Source: Pseudobacteriovorax antillogorgiicola (GTDB lineage Bacteria > Bdellovibrionota_B > Oligoflexia > Oligoflexales > RGVZ01). From it: a DNA stretch of 64,000 bases. Below are positions 24,580-33,142 of this stretch, piece by piece. The DNA lies in assembly GCA_945898195.1 (NCBI GenBank), contig CAMDHM010000009.1, forward strand, positions 1-64,000, in the 5' to 3' direction. Each line of letters begins with the position of its first letter. Positions within the stretch are counted from its first letter, which is position 1. The translations under genes and the position numbers were made by a program. The notes under the pieces were generated by a model that saw nothing but the letters and a program-made list of their open reading frames with translations, was not told the origin of the DNA and did not search any database.

Positions 24580-26334
24580 TTACAGATTCAGCGGTAGACG
24601 TTTACAGAATTGCTCGTCGGTCCCATTCACGGTGACGTAACGGCGATTGCTCATTCCCCAAAGATGCAGTCCATCCACCCCGACATACCCCGAGTAGAGA
24701 ACCGGTCCATCAATCACCAGCGTGTTGGTGAAGTAGTCAAATGAGCTTTCGGTTATTGCTGACATCAGGCCCGGGAGTCTGAATCTGTTGGGGTGTGCGC
24801 TGTTCTGGTTCGAAAGTGTTCCGATATACTTCAACTGGTTGAACGGATCCCAATACACGGGACGGGACGTCGCTGAAGGGGTTGCCATCATCGCCAGCGA
24901 AAAACTTTTTGGACTGCAGTCGAATATCCCATTGGCGCCCATGACCTGGTTTGCTCGATTCTGCTGGTCGCTGTTGGGCTGACTTGTCCCTTTGGGGTCA
25001 TTCCATTGAAATGTGCCTACGAAACCAAAGAGGCGGGAATGCCATAGTCCGTCGATTTCATCAGTGTTCCGGTTTTGCGAGAATGCCACTGGGTCGATCG
25101 TTACGATTGCGTCATTGGCGGCCTCTGCAAGCAATGTGATGCTGGACTCGGTCATGTCGAACTTGGTTGCCGGAAGGGTAAAGTTAAGAACTTCGCGGGA
25201 TGGAAATTTGAGGGATGCAGTCCCGGTGATCATGCAGATATCGGTGCCGGATTCTGATTTCACTGGGAATGAGCTCAGGTTCAAATTAATAGCCTGTGTC
25301 CGTTGGTCCCGTGCATGACGAAGGGTGCCTTGGCGTTCCTGATTCATCGAATCGCAGTTCCAAAGTTTTTCGTCAGCCTGGTTTCTGGATTGTTGGACTG
25401 AATCTCGAGACCAGCGAATAACCTTGGTTGCAGGGCGTGTGGCCTCCATTTCAGTTCGACTTGTTTCAGGTCGCGCGATGTTTTTCGGCTGTTTATTGAA
25501 AGTGCAAATATTGGATTCAAGGCTGCCGACAGTGCTCGGTAGATTACACTGGATTGTCTCATCATTGGCGCGGCGACAAATCCAGCTCCCGCGATTCATG
25601 AGCAGGGTTTCATTGTAAAAATTGTACAAACCAACCCCGATATGAGCGCAGTTTCCGTGCCCGTTATAGACAGCACCTGTGCAGATGGCGTTGCCAAGGA
25701 TGTTCATCGCACCCGGGAGGCCCTCGTTGCTGGTTATGTCTGAAAAAATTCTGCTGGCGACGAGTTGCAGGGTCTTCATTTCCACAGTGCTGTAGGGGCA
25801 ATTGGTGTCGTAGAACCCGCTGATCGGTTGTACGAAATTGGCTGAATGGATCGCTGATTCTGGCGCCGTCCACCCGCGCTGCATTCTCAGGGGCCCGACA
25901 TCACCGATCTGCGCAGCGGTCAGTTTTCCTCCTGCTGATTCTCCGTCCTCAGAAAATTTCAAGCGAATAGTGGGCAGGCGCCGTCCAACCGTGTTGTCGT
26001 TACGTTGGAGTAGTATTTCGCGCGTTTCTGGCACGAGATAAACTGACTCGTAAGAGGCAGTGGCATATTCATTCGAGATGTCCGAGCCAAGGTATACCGT
26101 GAACATCGCGGCATAGGTCGGCGAACGGCTGCCAGGTTGCGTGGTTTCAATCAGGTTCAATCGAGTCAGGAGATCCTTGCCGGTCTGGTTGATGTGCACA
26201 GTGCCGGTATATACGGTGAGTCCCGATGGACTAGCTAGTGCGACGGGCTGCGTCAAGGTCGCTGCCACGAGGGCAAGTGCTCCAATCAGCCGGCCGCTTA
26301 GATTTTTTGTTTTGAATTGGGACGATGAGTTCAT
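24580..26334 (-). CDS. Secreted protein of unknown function
   Basis: About 584 residues. ATG 26334 is preferred over an upstream start at 26385 because it yields a normal signal peptide (basic start, hydrophobic core G-A-L-A-L-V-A-A, cleavage near V-A-L-A). The mature chain is beta-rich with about ten cysteines, including C-P-Y-S, N-C-A-H and a C-terminal F-C-K-R. I recognise no domain. A Gly-His-Gly-Asn-Cys-Ala-His segment around residue 250 is the only strikingly polar cluster. The gene converges with the phosphotriesterase-like lipoprotein across the inverted-repeat element and is divergent from the helix-turn-helix regulator at 26485, which is a candidate controller. Confidence 0.65.
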   Translation of the reverse strand: MNSSSQFKTKNLSGRLIGALALVAATLTQPVALASPSGLTVYTGTVHINQTGKDLLTRLNLIETTQPGSRSPTYAAMFTVYLGSDISNEYATASYESVYLVPETREILLQRNDNTVGRRLPTIRLKFSEDGESAGGKLTAAQIGDVGPLRMQRGWTAPESAIHSANFVQPISGFYDTNCPYSTVEMKTLQLVASRIFSDITSNEGLPGAMNILGNAICTGAVYNGHGNCAHIGVGLYNFYNETLLMNRGSWICRRANDETIQCNLPSTVGSLESNICTFNKQPKNIARPETSRTEMEATRPATKVIRWSRDSVQQSRNQADEKLWNCDSMNQERQGTLRHARDQRTQAINLNLSSFPVKSESGTDICMITGTASLKFPSREVLNFTLPATKFDMTESSITLLAEAANDAIVTIDPVAFSQNRNTDEIDGLWHSRLFGFVGTFQWNDPKGTSQPNSDQQNRANQVMGANGIFDCSPKSFSLAMMATPSATSRPVYWDPFNQLKYIGTLSNQNSAHPNRFRLPGLMSAITESSFDYFTNTLVIDGPVLYSGYVGVDGLHLWGMSNRRYVTVNGTDEQFCKRLPLNL

Positions 26335-26364
26335 TGGGTCGCCTGTCCATGCATTTGCTTTGAA

Positions 26365-26399
26365 GTTTCGCCCGAACAGAAACACAATTGTTTCGCCCG
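26365..26399. promoter_or_regulatory. Direct repeat between divergent genes
   Basis: GTTTCGCCCG occurs at 26365-26374 and again at 26390-26399, 25 bases apart, in the short region between the secreted-protein gene (start 26334, minus) and the helix-turn-helix regulator (start 26485, plus). The second copy runs into a small dyad GCCC-GTC-GGGC. A regulator-binding site is a reasonable guess. Confidence 0.35.
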
Positions 26400-26484
26400 T
26401 CGGGCATGGTGTGGTATTATATAGCGCGTCTTATTTGACAATTAAGTCCTTAAAAGTCGAGACAAAAAGGACTCGGAGTATCGT

Positions 26485-27237
26485 ATGGTAATACTTAATA
26501 GGGCTTCGGTTGATTCCACGGAGGATTTGATTGGAGCTTTGAAGGCCAGACTTCGTGCGCAGGGAATTGTTTACAGTCAGCTCGCAAAAAAGGTTGGATT
26601 GAGCGAGGCGTCGGTCAAGCGAATCATGGCTTCTGGTCAAATGACCCTGGCTCAACTGGACAAGCTTTGTCTGGCGGCTCAAACAACGGTCCTTGATCTT
26701 GCGCATGATGCCGCTGAGAATACGCGAATGCGGCGGGACCAGCATAGGTTGACAGACGAGCAGGATCTCTTGCTTGCAAGTGATTCAGGACTGTTTCATT
26801 TTTATTTTTCATTGACCTTGAAAGGCGATTTGGAGAGCGCGACTCAGGCAGCGGGATTTTCTCCTGCTCAGAGAACCCGGGCATTAGTTGCTCTGGATCG
26901 ATGGGGGCTGATTGAACTTCATGAGCATGACCGCGTTGTTCTTCAGGTCCCAAATTCTGCCCAGTGGCCCGCGGATGGAGCGTTGATGAAGAAGTACGGG
27001 GTGAAGATCCGCGAACACTTTTTCAACCATAAATTCGATCAGGATGCCGAATTCATGAGCTTTCGCTCTGTCCGGATTAGCCGTGATAGCGCAGCAATGA
27101 TCCGTCAGCGGCTCGTGCAGATTTCTCAAGATATTGAAACGGCCCATAGGCGGGAATCTCATCATTCCGACAGCGAGTCGTTTGCGGCTGTGATGTCAAT
27201 CAGAAGCTGGTCAAACCCCATCCTCAGCGAGGTTTAA
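26485..27237 (+). CDS. XRE-type helix-turn-helix regulator
   Basis: A 250-residue cytoplasmic protein. Residues about 15-70 form a Cro/C1-type helix-turn-helix (Y-S-Q-L-A-K-K-V-G-L-S-E-A-S-V-K-R-I). The remaining 180 residues, mostly helical, have no domain I can name; a winged-helix-like segment (A-A-G-F-S-P-A-Q-R-T-R-A-L-V-A-L-D-R-W-G-L-I) sits in the middle. The overall shape recalls the XRE/TIGR02147-type regulators frequent in Bdellovibrio and Fibrobacter relatives, but that placement is tentative. It is divergent from the secreted-protein gene and probably controls it or itself through the intervening repeats. Confidence 0.8.
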   Translation: MVILNRASVDSTEDLIGALKARLRAQGIVYSQLAKKVGLSEASVKRIMASGQMTLAQLDKLCLAAQTTVLDLAHDAAENTRMRRDQHRLTDEQDLLLASDSGLFHFYFSLTLKGDLESATQAAGFSPAQRTRALVALDRWGLIELHEHDRVVLQVPNSAQWPADGALMKKYGVKIREHFFNHKFDQDAEFMSFRSVRISRDSAAMIRQRLVQISQDIETAHRRESHHSDSESFAAVMSIRSWSNPILSEV

Positions 27238-27334
27238 TGCCAAAGCGAATATTTTTTTGGATTTTGAAGATTGTCACTAATCATGAATTCATCTGATCGA
27301 TGTCTAACAATAGGCATTTTACGTCGGATTTGAT

Positions 27335-27895
27335 TCATTGTTTCTTCTTTAAACGTGACAACGTTTCCGCAGTGACGCCAATATATTGTGCCATATCTCG
27401 CTGCGTTAGCCGCTGTAAAATGAGGTTGAGAGTCTTTGTTGCGGCTTGATAACGCCCCAGAGCATCGAGTACCATCAGTTCAAACTCGCGATCTTCCCAC
27501 CAACGATAATGTTCCTCTGCGACTAGACGACCAAAGCGCTCCCATTTTGCTCCAAGTTCATAGAGCTTAAGCATTTTATCAAAGGGAATGCTGACGACCA
27601 CGCTGTCCTCAATGGCTTCAACTGTAACCCTGCTGGGCTTGCCCTGCAGGATTGATCCGTAAGGGCCTAGGTGGTCGCCCTCACACGAAAAACTACGAAT
27701 CCATGTGGTTCCATGACGCGAGGTAAAAAATGTTTTGAATAGCCCCTGAGCGACAAAGCATAAATCTGTGAACGCGTCGCCATCCCGGCAAAGCGTGTCG
27801 CCTTTCGTGAATCTCGTGACCGAAATATGGGGCGCGGCGAGCTCAAAGTCCTCGGCATCCATGAACACGTAGCGAGCTGCAAAGTGAATAATCAT
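27335..27895 (-). CDS. Crp/Fnr-family transcription regulator
   Basis: A 186-residue regulator. Residues about 25-125 are a cyclic-nucleotide-binding-type beta-roll (G-D-T-L-C-R-D-G-D and the following G-L-F-K-T-F-F); the C-terminus is a short helix-turn-helix (L-T-Q-R-D-M-A-Q-Y-I-G-V-T-A-E-T-L-S-R-L). It lacks the N-terminal cysteine cluster of oxygen-sensing FNR and the Arg/Ser set needed for strong cAMP binding is not obvious, so the effector is unknown. A perfect FNR-type palindrome lies about 95 bases upstream of its start, suggesting autoregulation or control by a related factor. It is divergent from the decayed DUF2817 gene. Confidence 0.88.
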   Translation of the reverse strand: MIIHFAARYVFMDAEDFELAAPHISVTRFTKGDTLCRDGDAFTDLCFVAQGLFKTFFTSRHGTTWIRSFSCEGDHLGPYGSILQGKPSRVTVEAIEDSVVVSIPFDKMLKLYELGAKWERFGRLVAEEHYRWWEDREFELMVLDALGRYQAATKTLNLILQRLTQRDMAQYIGVTAETLSRLKKKQ

Positions 27896-27982
27896 GTCTT
27901 TAAACTTTTCTGGGTCCAGAGCCTTCCTAATAAATAGAGCTCTCCTTCAATAATTCGCGGTTCCCCGTAAATCTATTAGATT

Positions 27983-28000
27983 CATTGATCCAGATCAATG
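27983..28000. promoter_or_regulatory. Perfect FNR/Dnr-type box
   Basis: CATTGATC-CA-GATCAATG is a perfect 18-bp palindrome containing the FNR consensus TTGAT-N4-ATCAA at 27985-27998. It lies between the Crp/Fnr-family gene (start 27895, minus strand) and the DUF2817 gene remnant (start 28101, plus strand), so it can serve either promoter. Confidence 0.65.
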
Positions 28001-28100
28001 CTGGAACACAGCTGAATCACTTAGGGTGCAGTCAAGTCAAGCCAAGCCAAGCCGTTGGTGGCTGGCTCCACAAGTTACGTCGTATCCGGAGAATATCGAA

Positions 28101-28560
28101 ATGCTAGAACATGCGAAAAATTTGGTTAAAGTACTTCCCGCCGTGCTTCTTTTAGCCGTTACGGTAATCCCAGGATCTTCAGCTCAAGCATCAGAGGGCT
28201 ATTTTTGCGACTCTTACGACGAGTGTCGCGGACTTTTTCATACCGCGGCGGAAATGGCCGCAGCAGACATCTCCGGCGCCAAAGTTTGGGCTGTTCCCCT
28301 AGATCATGTCGGAGACGACAACCTTTTTATCGACGCGGCGTTCTATCCCGCGCCGACCACCGGCGAAAAGAAGCTTCTGATTCTCTCGTCGGGCATTCAT
28401 GGTCTTGAAGGCTACACTGGTAGCGCAATTCAGCGGCTGTTTACCCGCGAGCTGCTTCCTGATGCGCAAAAACAGGGTATTGACGTTTTGATGATGCACG
28501 GCATCAATGCGTTCGGTATGAAGCACACCGCCTAGTCAACCCCGATTAAACAGACTCATT
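28101..28560 (+). pseudogene. Decayed DUF2817 (M14-like) peptidase
   Basis: The open part codes for a signal peptide (ATG 28101 behind GGAG; cleavage near S-A-Q-A) and the first 120 residues of a DUF2817 metallopeptidase-like domain: L-I-L-S-S-G-I-H-G-L-E-G-Y-T-G-S-A is the characteristic zinc-site region, with His and Glu ligands. The frame stops at 28535 just where the next family motif (R-R-V-N..V-D-L-N-R-N) should come. In the following 25 bases, pieces of that motif (R-L-V-N-P-D and L-N-R) can be read in two other frames. A full member has about 350 residues; the rest is missing and another gene occupies the space. I treat it as inactive. Confidence 0.65.
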
Positions 28561-29397
28561 TCCGAATTTCACGTTCAAAAAAAGAGCGACGCACAGATAA
28601 ACAGGAACGTGCTCCATGATACGAACTGCCGTGAACGCGAATCCATGTGGCGCGTTGACAATGATGACATTGAACCCTTCGACGAGTAAATAAGAGCCAC
28701 AGAAAAAAAACTTCGAAGTCAGGAGAATACCAGACCTAAGCCTTAAATTCGTGACACTCTTAGTTCCGATCACTGCAACCAGGGCCACCAAAGCGGCTAC
28801 GGATAAAGCGCCTACGCCATGCAGAAAGAATAGTGGCATCCCCTTCTTTATAAGCTCGTAGGACAGCATCGGTTGATTCAAGTCAACGATGTATGCCATA
28901 AAAATCGCCATGGCCTGGGCCAGGACAGCCACAAAGACAAGACGCCGCTCTGAAACTCTGGAAATTATTACATCGTAAACTCCCCTTGTATGAAACAACA
29001 GGAGGACCGTCGGGATCATGAAATTAGGCATTCGAGTAAGAAATTCGGCGATTGGATGCACCACGTTAAACACAAAAAAACCCGAAAAAGAACCAAGAAA
29101 ATAGATTCTTGAAAACGCCGTCAAGGCGCCCCATCCAATCGCCCACCAAAAGGTCGGCAGGTAAATCCGCGGGTTCAAAAAACTGATACCGACTACAATA
29201 TCAATTGTACCGACCGTTTTTAAAAAAAATGAGGACCCAATATATTTTTCATTTTCTGGAAAAATCCCCTGAACCCAATGACTCCACTCGGAAAAATAAA
29301 CACCAGAACTCTGAATAGCCACTATCCCATGAGCTACAAAGCAGCAAAACACTGCCCAACGGAGAAATGTCGTTTTGTTCGATGGAATATAGTTCAT
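28546..29397 (-). CDS. Polytopic membrane protein of unknown function
   Basis: A 283-residue inner-membrane protein with about eight hydrophobic segments distributed along the whole chain. No conserved catalytic or transport motif is recognisable; the pattern of short loops with Trp, Tyr and His near the membrane borders resembles small DoxX-like or heme-handling proteins, but this is only an impression. Its start overlaps the stop of the preceding lipoprotein gene by four bases (ATGA), so the two are translated together. Its 3' end runs into the remains of the DUF2817 gene. Confidence 0.75.
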   Translation of the reverse strand: MNYIPSNKTTFLRWAVFCCFVAHGIVAIQSSGVYFSEWSHWVQGIFPENEKYIGSSFFLKTVGTIDIVVGISFLNPRIYLPTFWWAIGWGALTAFSRIYFLGSFSGFFVFNVVHPIAEFLTRMPNFMIPTVLLLFHTRGVYDVIISRVSERRLVFVAVLAQAMAIFMAYIVDLNQPMLSYELIKKGMPLFFLHGVGALSVAALVALVAVIGTKSVTNLRLRSGILLTSKFFFCGSYLLVEGFNVIIVNAPHGFAFTAVRIMEHVPVYLCVALFLNVKFGNESV

Positions 29398-30527
29398 ATC
29401 TCTTTTGCCAATGCGTTCCAGCTTAGTGTGAAAATGCTGGCGACTGGCACAGATACCGCAATCAGGGAATTAACATCCACTGAACCATGCATATCGGGGG
29501 TATCATCATACAAAGCAATGACACTACCTTTCTTGAACACTGTGGAACCTGCAAAATTATCACCAGCCATGCCAGCGGATGGCTGCATTAAAGTCGTTGA
29601 CCCAAACCCAAGAGCCTGAGAAAGGTTGGACGCGATTGCTCCCGCACTCAAGTATTGCTGCGAATTAGGTCGTGCCTGGCCAGCATCTACAAGCAAATAA
29701 CTTTTGTTGTCCGGTTGAATCAAAATAAACCCGTTATCGATTCTGATGTTATAATTGCTATTCAGATTGAATGGGTGGGCGATGTCCCCGCCGAATGACT
29801 GGGCAAGGGCCATCGCGCTATCATTTTGATCCCAGCTCCAATAGGAACCAATCGGAATGCGTGCTGAAAATCCACTTTCGAGATCCGTGATCCCGACCGT
29901 TGGCAGTCTAAAATCACACGGAGCCGGATTCGTCAGGATAGCGGCCCAGTTGCCTGGAACTGCCTGTTGTCCATTCGACTGAATACCGCAATTCGCGACC
30001 GGCGTTGCCTGACCACCCTGCGATCCGAATGCCGACACCGACCCCTCGTCCTTTTTCCACGAGGCCGACGGACTTGATTGTACAAAAATCATTTTTTGGT
30101 CAGGTAGATTTTTTCCATTATCGGTAATTCCGTGAGTCTCCACGACGATTTGAAGTTTGTTGCTATCTGCCTGCGCCGGAACATGAATCATGGTTGCACT
30201 AAATTTCGACAACGCTATCTGATGGGCAAGAGTTTCTGAAAATCCATTTGCTGTTTTTGGAACCACAGACCCGGCTACTAGCTCATATTCCAATGAATTA
30301 ACTGCCTGGGACGCAGAAACCGCAGCCTTTGAGTGAAATTCCGCAGAAAGGCTTAGCGTCTTCGCACCGGACGCAATCATGAAGTTAACCAGGAGATTGG
30401 ATGCTTTCAGCGGAGTTACGGCTGGACGAGGTCTGACGGTTGTGGCTGTAAAGGTGTGACTTGAACAGCCACTAATCAAGATCAGCTCCATCACTAGGCA
30501 TACGCGTCTGACGCAAGGTTTTTTCAT
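29394..30527 (-). CDS. Putative lipoprotein
   Basis: About 377 residues. ATG 30527 is preferred (GAGG nine bases upstream), giving M-K-K-P-C-V-R-R, a short hydrophobic core and lipobox I-S-G-C-S-S. The mature part is Ser/Asn-rich and predicted beta-strand-like; two cysteines (N-C-G-I and P-C-D-F) may pair. No known domain is recognised. It is the first gene of a two-gene operon with the membrane protein that follows with a four-base overlap; a surface partner for that membrane protein is a possible role. Confidence 0.7.
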   Translation of the reverse strand: MKKPCVRRVCLVMELILISGCSSHTFTATTVRPRPAVTPLKASNLLVNFMIASGAKTLSLSAEFHSKAAVSASQAVNSLEYELVAGSVVPKTANGFSETLAHQIALSKFSATMIHVPAQADSNKLQIVVETHGITDNGKNLPDQKMIFVQSSPSASWKKDEGSVSAFGSQGGQATPVANCGIQSNGQQAVPGNWAAILTNPAPCDFRLPTVGITDLESGFSARIPIGSYWSWDQNDSAMALAQSFGGDIAHPFNLNSNYNIRIDNGFILIQPDNKSYLLVDAGQARPNSQQYLSAGAIASNLSQALGFGSTTLMQPSAGMAGDNFAGSTVFKKGSVIALYDDTPDMHGSVDVNSLIAVSVPVASIFTLSWNALAKEI

Positions 30528-31234
30528 ACGAACAACCTCGTTGATCAAAATTTGACTTTAACAGATTCCTCTAACGGATTTTAGGTTGGCAAACTTTAGG
30601 ATATCTATTTCCGGCCGCGATACCGGGATGTTATTAGATTCGTTAACCGAGTAGCGCCACAATAAGTGTTATCGAAGGGGGGCCTTAATGGCAGCGGGAG
30701 GTATTTTTATGACCAAGAATGAGTCGGTGGCCCTCGGGAATCAAACACAGGAATTGTCAGAGGCCGGCCGCCAATCGCATCGACGACGGCAAACGTAATC
30801 AAATGCTGAAACTGGCTCGCGAGGTCTATCCAGACTTCAATAGGGGGCATTGCCTTGAAATGCTCGCTGAGCGCGATAATTTGAAGACCAGCTACGCGAG
30901 ATTTTGGTTAAGGCTCTCGAAGATTTGCTTGATAAACGCGACCCACTTCGGACGGCGGAACGGGCGAAGGCGGTCATAGCCGAAGCAGAGACAGAGACCG
31001 ACGCAGAAGTAGTCTCCAACCTCGCTTCTCCAGGGAATGGCTGTCAAAGTTCAACAAAAAAATCCCCATCTCGCCCAACAATTCCGGCACAGGTGTTTTG
31101 GAGCAGGCACGCACGCGCGGAGCCGGTCGGACAGCCTGGCCATTTAAACAGCTGGCGATGGCACAAATGGGACGATATTGCTGATTAGTTAAGGGGACGA
31201 AGTCGCTGAAAAATGTCACATGGAGCTTGATTTT
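30528..31234. other. Degenerate region with gene remnants
   Basis: About 700 bases without an intact gene between the lipoprotein operon and maf. It holds the transposase remnant at about 30700-30900. Beyond it, 30904-31188 reads as a short open frame (V-K-A-L-E-D-L-L-D-K-R-D-P) that resembles the linker of HNH-nuclease genes, but no nuclease motif follows in any frame. Confidence 0.45.
30700..30915 (+). pseudogene. Transposase remnant (ISNCY-like N-terminal part)
   Basis: Two frames join to give a sequence resembling the segment before the catalytic core of ISNCY-family transposases: G-R-Q-S in the frame of ATG 30710, then, after a shift near 30770-30780, N-R-I-D-D-G-K-R and further K-L-A-R-E-V-Y-P-D-F-N and L-A-E-R-D-N-L-K-T-S. 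In known members the same order reads (R)-G-R-P-S-N-R-R, (L)-V-R-E-R-Y-x-D-F-G and L-x-E-R-x-G-L-x-x-S. The catalytic DDE part and inverted repeats are absent. The match is from memory of the family pattern, so confidence is moderate. Confidence 0.45.
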
Positions 31235-31849
31235 TTAAATCACGACACGCCACGGGCCCTGAGGAGATTCCAAGGGATTGACGCCGATCGATCTTAGAGC
31301 CGTCAGCAGTTGCGGTAGAGGCAGCCCCACCACAGCCGTTGTCTCGCCTCCAATCGATTCAAAAAGCTGAATGCCATGGTTCTCAGCTTGATAACAACCC
31401 ACCGCGCCACGCCATTCGCCTGTGGCCAAATAACGATCGATTTCACCATTCGCTAACTTTCGCATCACCATGGCAACATCGACCACCTTGGAGGCGAGGA
31501 TCTTACCGTTCATCGCCAAGGCAAATGCCGAATGAAGTGTATGGGTCTGACCAGAAAGTTCCAGAAGGCGACGACGGGCTTCATTAATGTCTTGAGCCTT
31601 GGTAAAGGTCCGGTCCCCGAGGCTCAAAACCTGATCTGCACCGATAATCACAGAATCGCTATTTTTGTTTGAGATATCAGCAGCTTTCGCCTCAGCCCGA
31701 GCCGCCGCCATGGCTGCCGGATCGGATCTGGTGATGGCCTTTTCGTCAACTTCAGGAGCGATGGCATCAAATTCTATGCCGGCTGATTTAAGGATATTAG
31801 CGCGAAAAGCACTCGTTGAAGCCAAAACTAAACGCTTTGCAATGGACAT
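31235..31849 (-). CDS. maf: Maf-family nucleotide pyrophosphatase
   Basis: A 204-residue cytoplasmic NTP pyrophosphatase that hydrolyses non-canonical or certain canonical nucleotides. The N-terminal signature L-A-S-T-S-A-F-R corresponds to L-A-S-x-S-P-R-R of the family; V-I-G-A-D-Q-V-L is the acidic motif; F-E-S-I-G-G-E-T is the C-terminal motif. ATG 31849 gives the family-standard N-terminus (M-S-I-A-K-R-L-V-L-A-S); the frame is open for another 72 codons upstream, but these would overlap the divergent gene. The 30-base gap to the KamA-family start means the two promoters overlap. Confidence 0.92.
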   Translation of the reverse strand: MSIAKRLVLASTSAFRANILKSAGIEFDAIAPEVDEKAITRSDPAAMAAARAEAKAADISNKNSDSVIIGADQVLSLGDRTFTKAQDINEARRRLLELSGQTHTLHSAFALAMNGKILASKVVDVAMVMRKLANGEIDRYLATGEWRGAVGCYQAENHGIQLFESIGGETTAVVGLPLPQLLTALRSIGVNPLESPQGPWRVVI

Positions 31850-31879
31850 GATGACCCCAGTCTCATAAGTCAGGCAACA

Positions 31880-33142
31880 ATGCAGGAACTTATCAACATC
31901 ATCGAAAATTCTAGCGAAAATTCTAGTGAGAACTCTAGAAGGCCCAGCGAAGCTAACGAATTCGCCCCCCACGGGGCAAGTCACGATTCCGTCACAGCGT
32001 CGGGGGCACGAGCGTTCGGGGTGGACGTGGAGACGTTCGCCAACTGGCGCTGGCAAATGAAGCACCAGGTTGCCAGCCGGGCCGATGCCGAACGCATCCT
32101 TACCCTCGCCGGGGCTGAATCCGATGGATTTGAAGCGTTACAGGACATTTTCCAGTCTGGCATCACGCCCTACTATCTGATGCTTATGTTGCCCCGCCCA
32201 GGCAGCCCTGATCTTCCTCCCCACCTTCATCCCATACGCCTGCAGGGGCTACCCCGGACCGAAGAATTAAAGGATCCCCTCGGCGTCGGCGACCCCTTAG
32301 ACGAGGTCGGCCATTCCCCTGTTCGCGAGGTAGTCCACGTCTACCCCGATCGCGTCGCCTTTTGCGTGGCCCAGCTTTGCCCGGTCTATTGCCGTTATTG
32401 CTTTCGTAAACGCCGCGATGAGGAAACTGGCCTGCACTTCAACCGTGCGATCATCGACCGCGGTATTGAATACATCGCATCGAATCCCGCAATTAAAGAC
32501 GTCCTCGTCACCGGCGGCGATCCTTTCATTGCCAGCGATAGCGCCCTTGAAAATCTCGTGGCGCGCCTGAGGGCAATCCCACACGTTGAAATCATCCGGT
32601 TCGGCACCCGGACTCCGGTCACACTGCCCTATCGCGTCACCCGCGAATTGGCCCAACGCCTGGCGAAGTACCATCCCATCTTTGTGAATACCCACTTTAA
32701 CTGCGTCGACGAACTGACCCCGGAAGCGCGCCAGGCGGTCGCTAACCTTGTCGACGCGGGCATTCCGGTTGGCAATCAATCGGTACTGCTGCGCCATGTG
32801 AACGACAAACCAGAAAGCATGATGCAACTTTTGCGCGGCCTACTGCGGGCCCGAATTCGGCCATATTACCTTTTCCACCCGCATCGTGTCGCGGGAACGG
32901 AGCATCTGCGGGTTTCAATCAGGACTGGCATCAACCTGATGAAAAAACTGCGCGGCAACATCACGGGACTGGCCATCCCGACTTATATTTTGGATACGCC
33001 GTCAGGAAAAGTTCCACTGACGCCGAATCATATCTTGCGCGAAGACGGCGATGACCTGATTATCGAAGATTGTCGCGGTGAAATCTGGCGTGAAAAAGGC
33101 GTCGTCCCTGAACCTTTAACTGAAATGACATTGGACACATGA
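31880..33142 (+). CDS. kamA: KamA-family radical SAM aminomutase
   Basis: A 420-residue PLP- and [4Fe-4S]/SAM-dependent enzyme of the lysine 2,3-aminomutase family, which interconverts alpha- and beta-amino acids. The radical SAM cluster motif is C-P-V-Y-C-R-Y-C-F (Cys167, 171, 174); the PLP-binding lysine is Lys377 in D-T-P-S-G-K-V-P-L. The length equals clostridial KamA and exceeds EpmB. Of the two aspartates that hold the lysine side chain in KamA, the first (C-D-L-S context) is replaced by F-H-P-H around residue 333, while the second is kept as Asp372; the substrate may therefore not be lysine. The N-terminus contains three 12-base repeats encoding E-N-S-S/R. Confidence 0.88.
   Translation: MQELINIIENSSENSSENSRRPSEANEFAPHGASHDSVTASGARAFGVDVETFANWRWQMKHQVASRADAERILTLAGAESDGFEALQDIFQSGITPYYLMLMLPRPGSPDLPPHLHPIRLQGLPRTEELKDPLGVGDPLDEVGHSPVREVVHVYPDRVAFCVAQLCPVYCRYCFRKRRDEETGLHFNRAIIDRGIEYIASNPAIKDVLVTGGDPFIASDSALENLVARLRAIPHVEIIRFGTRTPVTLPYRVTRELAQRLAKYHPIFVNTHFNCVDELTPEARQAVANLVDAGIPVGNQSVLLRHVNDKPESMMQLLRGLLRARIRPYYLFHPHRVAGTEHLRVSIRTGINLMKKLRGNITGLAIPTYILDTPSGKVPLTPNHILREDGDDLIIEDCRGEIWREKGVVPEPLTEMTLDT
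31904..31939 (+). repeat. Three 12-bp tandem repeats in the kamA start region
   Basis: Three copies of a 12-mer (GAAAATTCTAGC and two variants) encode E-N-S-S, E-N-S-S, E-N-S-R at residues 9-20 of the KamA-family protein, upstream of the conserved part. The third copy has three base changes. Confidence 0.8.

Noticed and set aside
28030-28055. AAGCC-type pentamer repeats before the DUF2817 remnant
   Set aside because: Only three to four imperfect units; too short to call a repeat locus.
30904-31188. Open frame on the plus strand after the transposase remnant
   Set aside because: No ribosome-binding site, no recognisable domain to its end and no catalytic motif; it looks like degenerate sequence.
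31850-32065. Upstream extension of maf by 72 codons
   Set aside because: It overlaps the KamA-family gene in antisense and is not conserved in Maf proteins.
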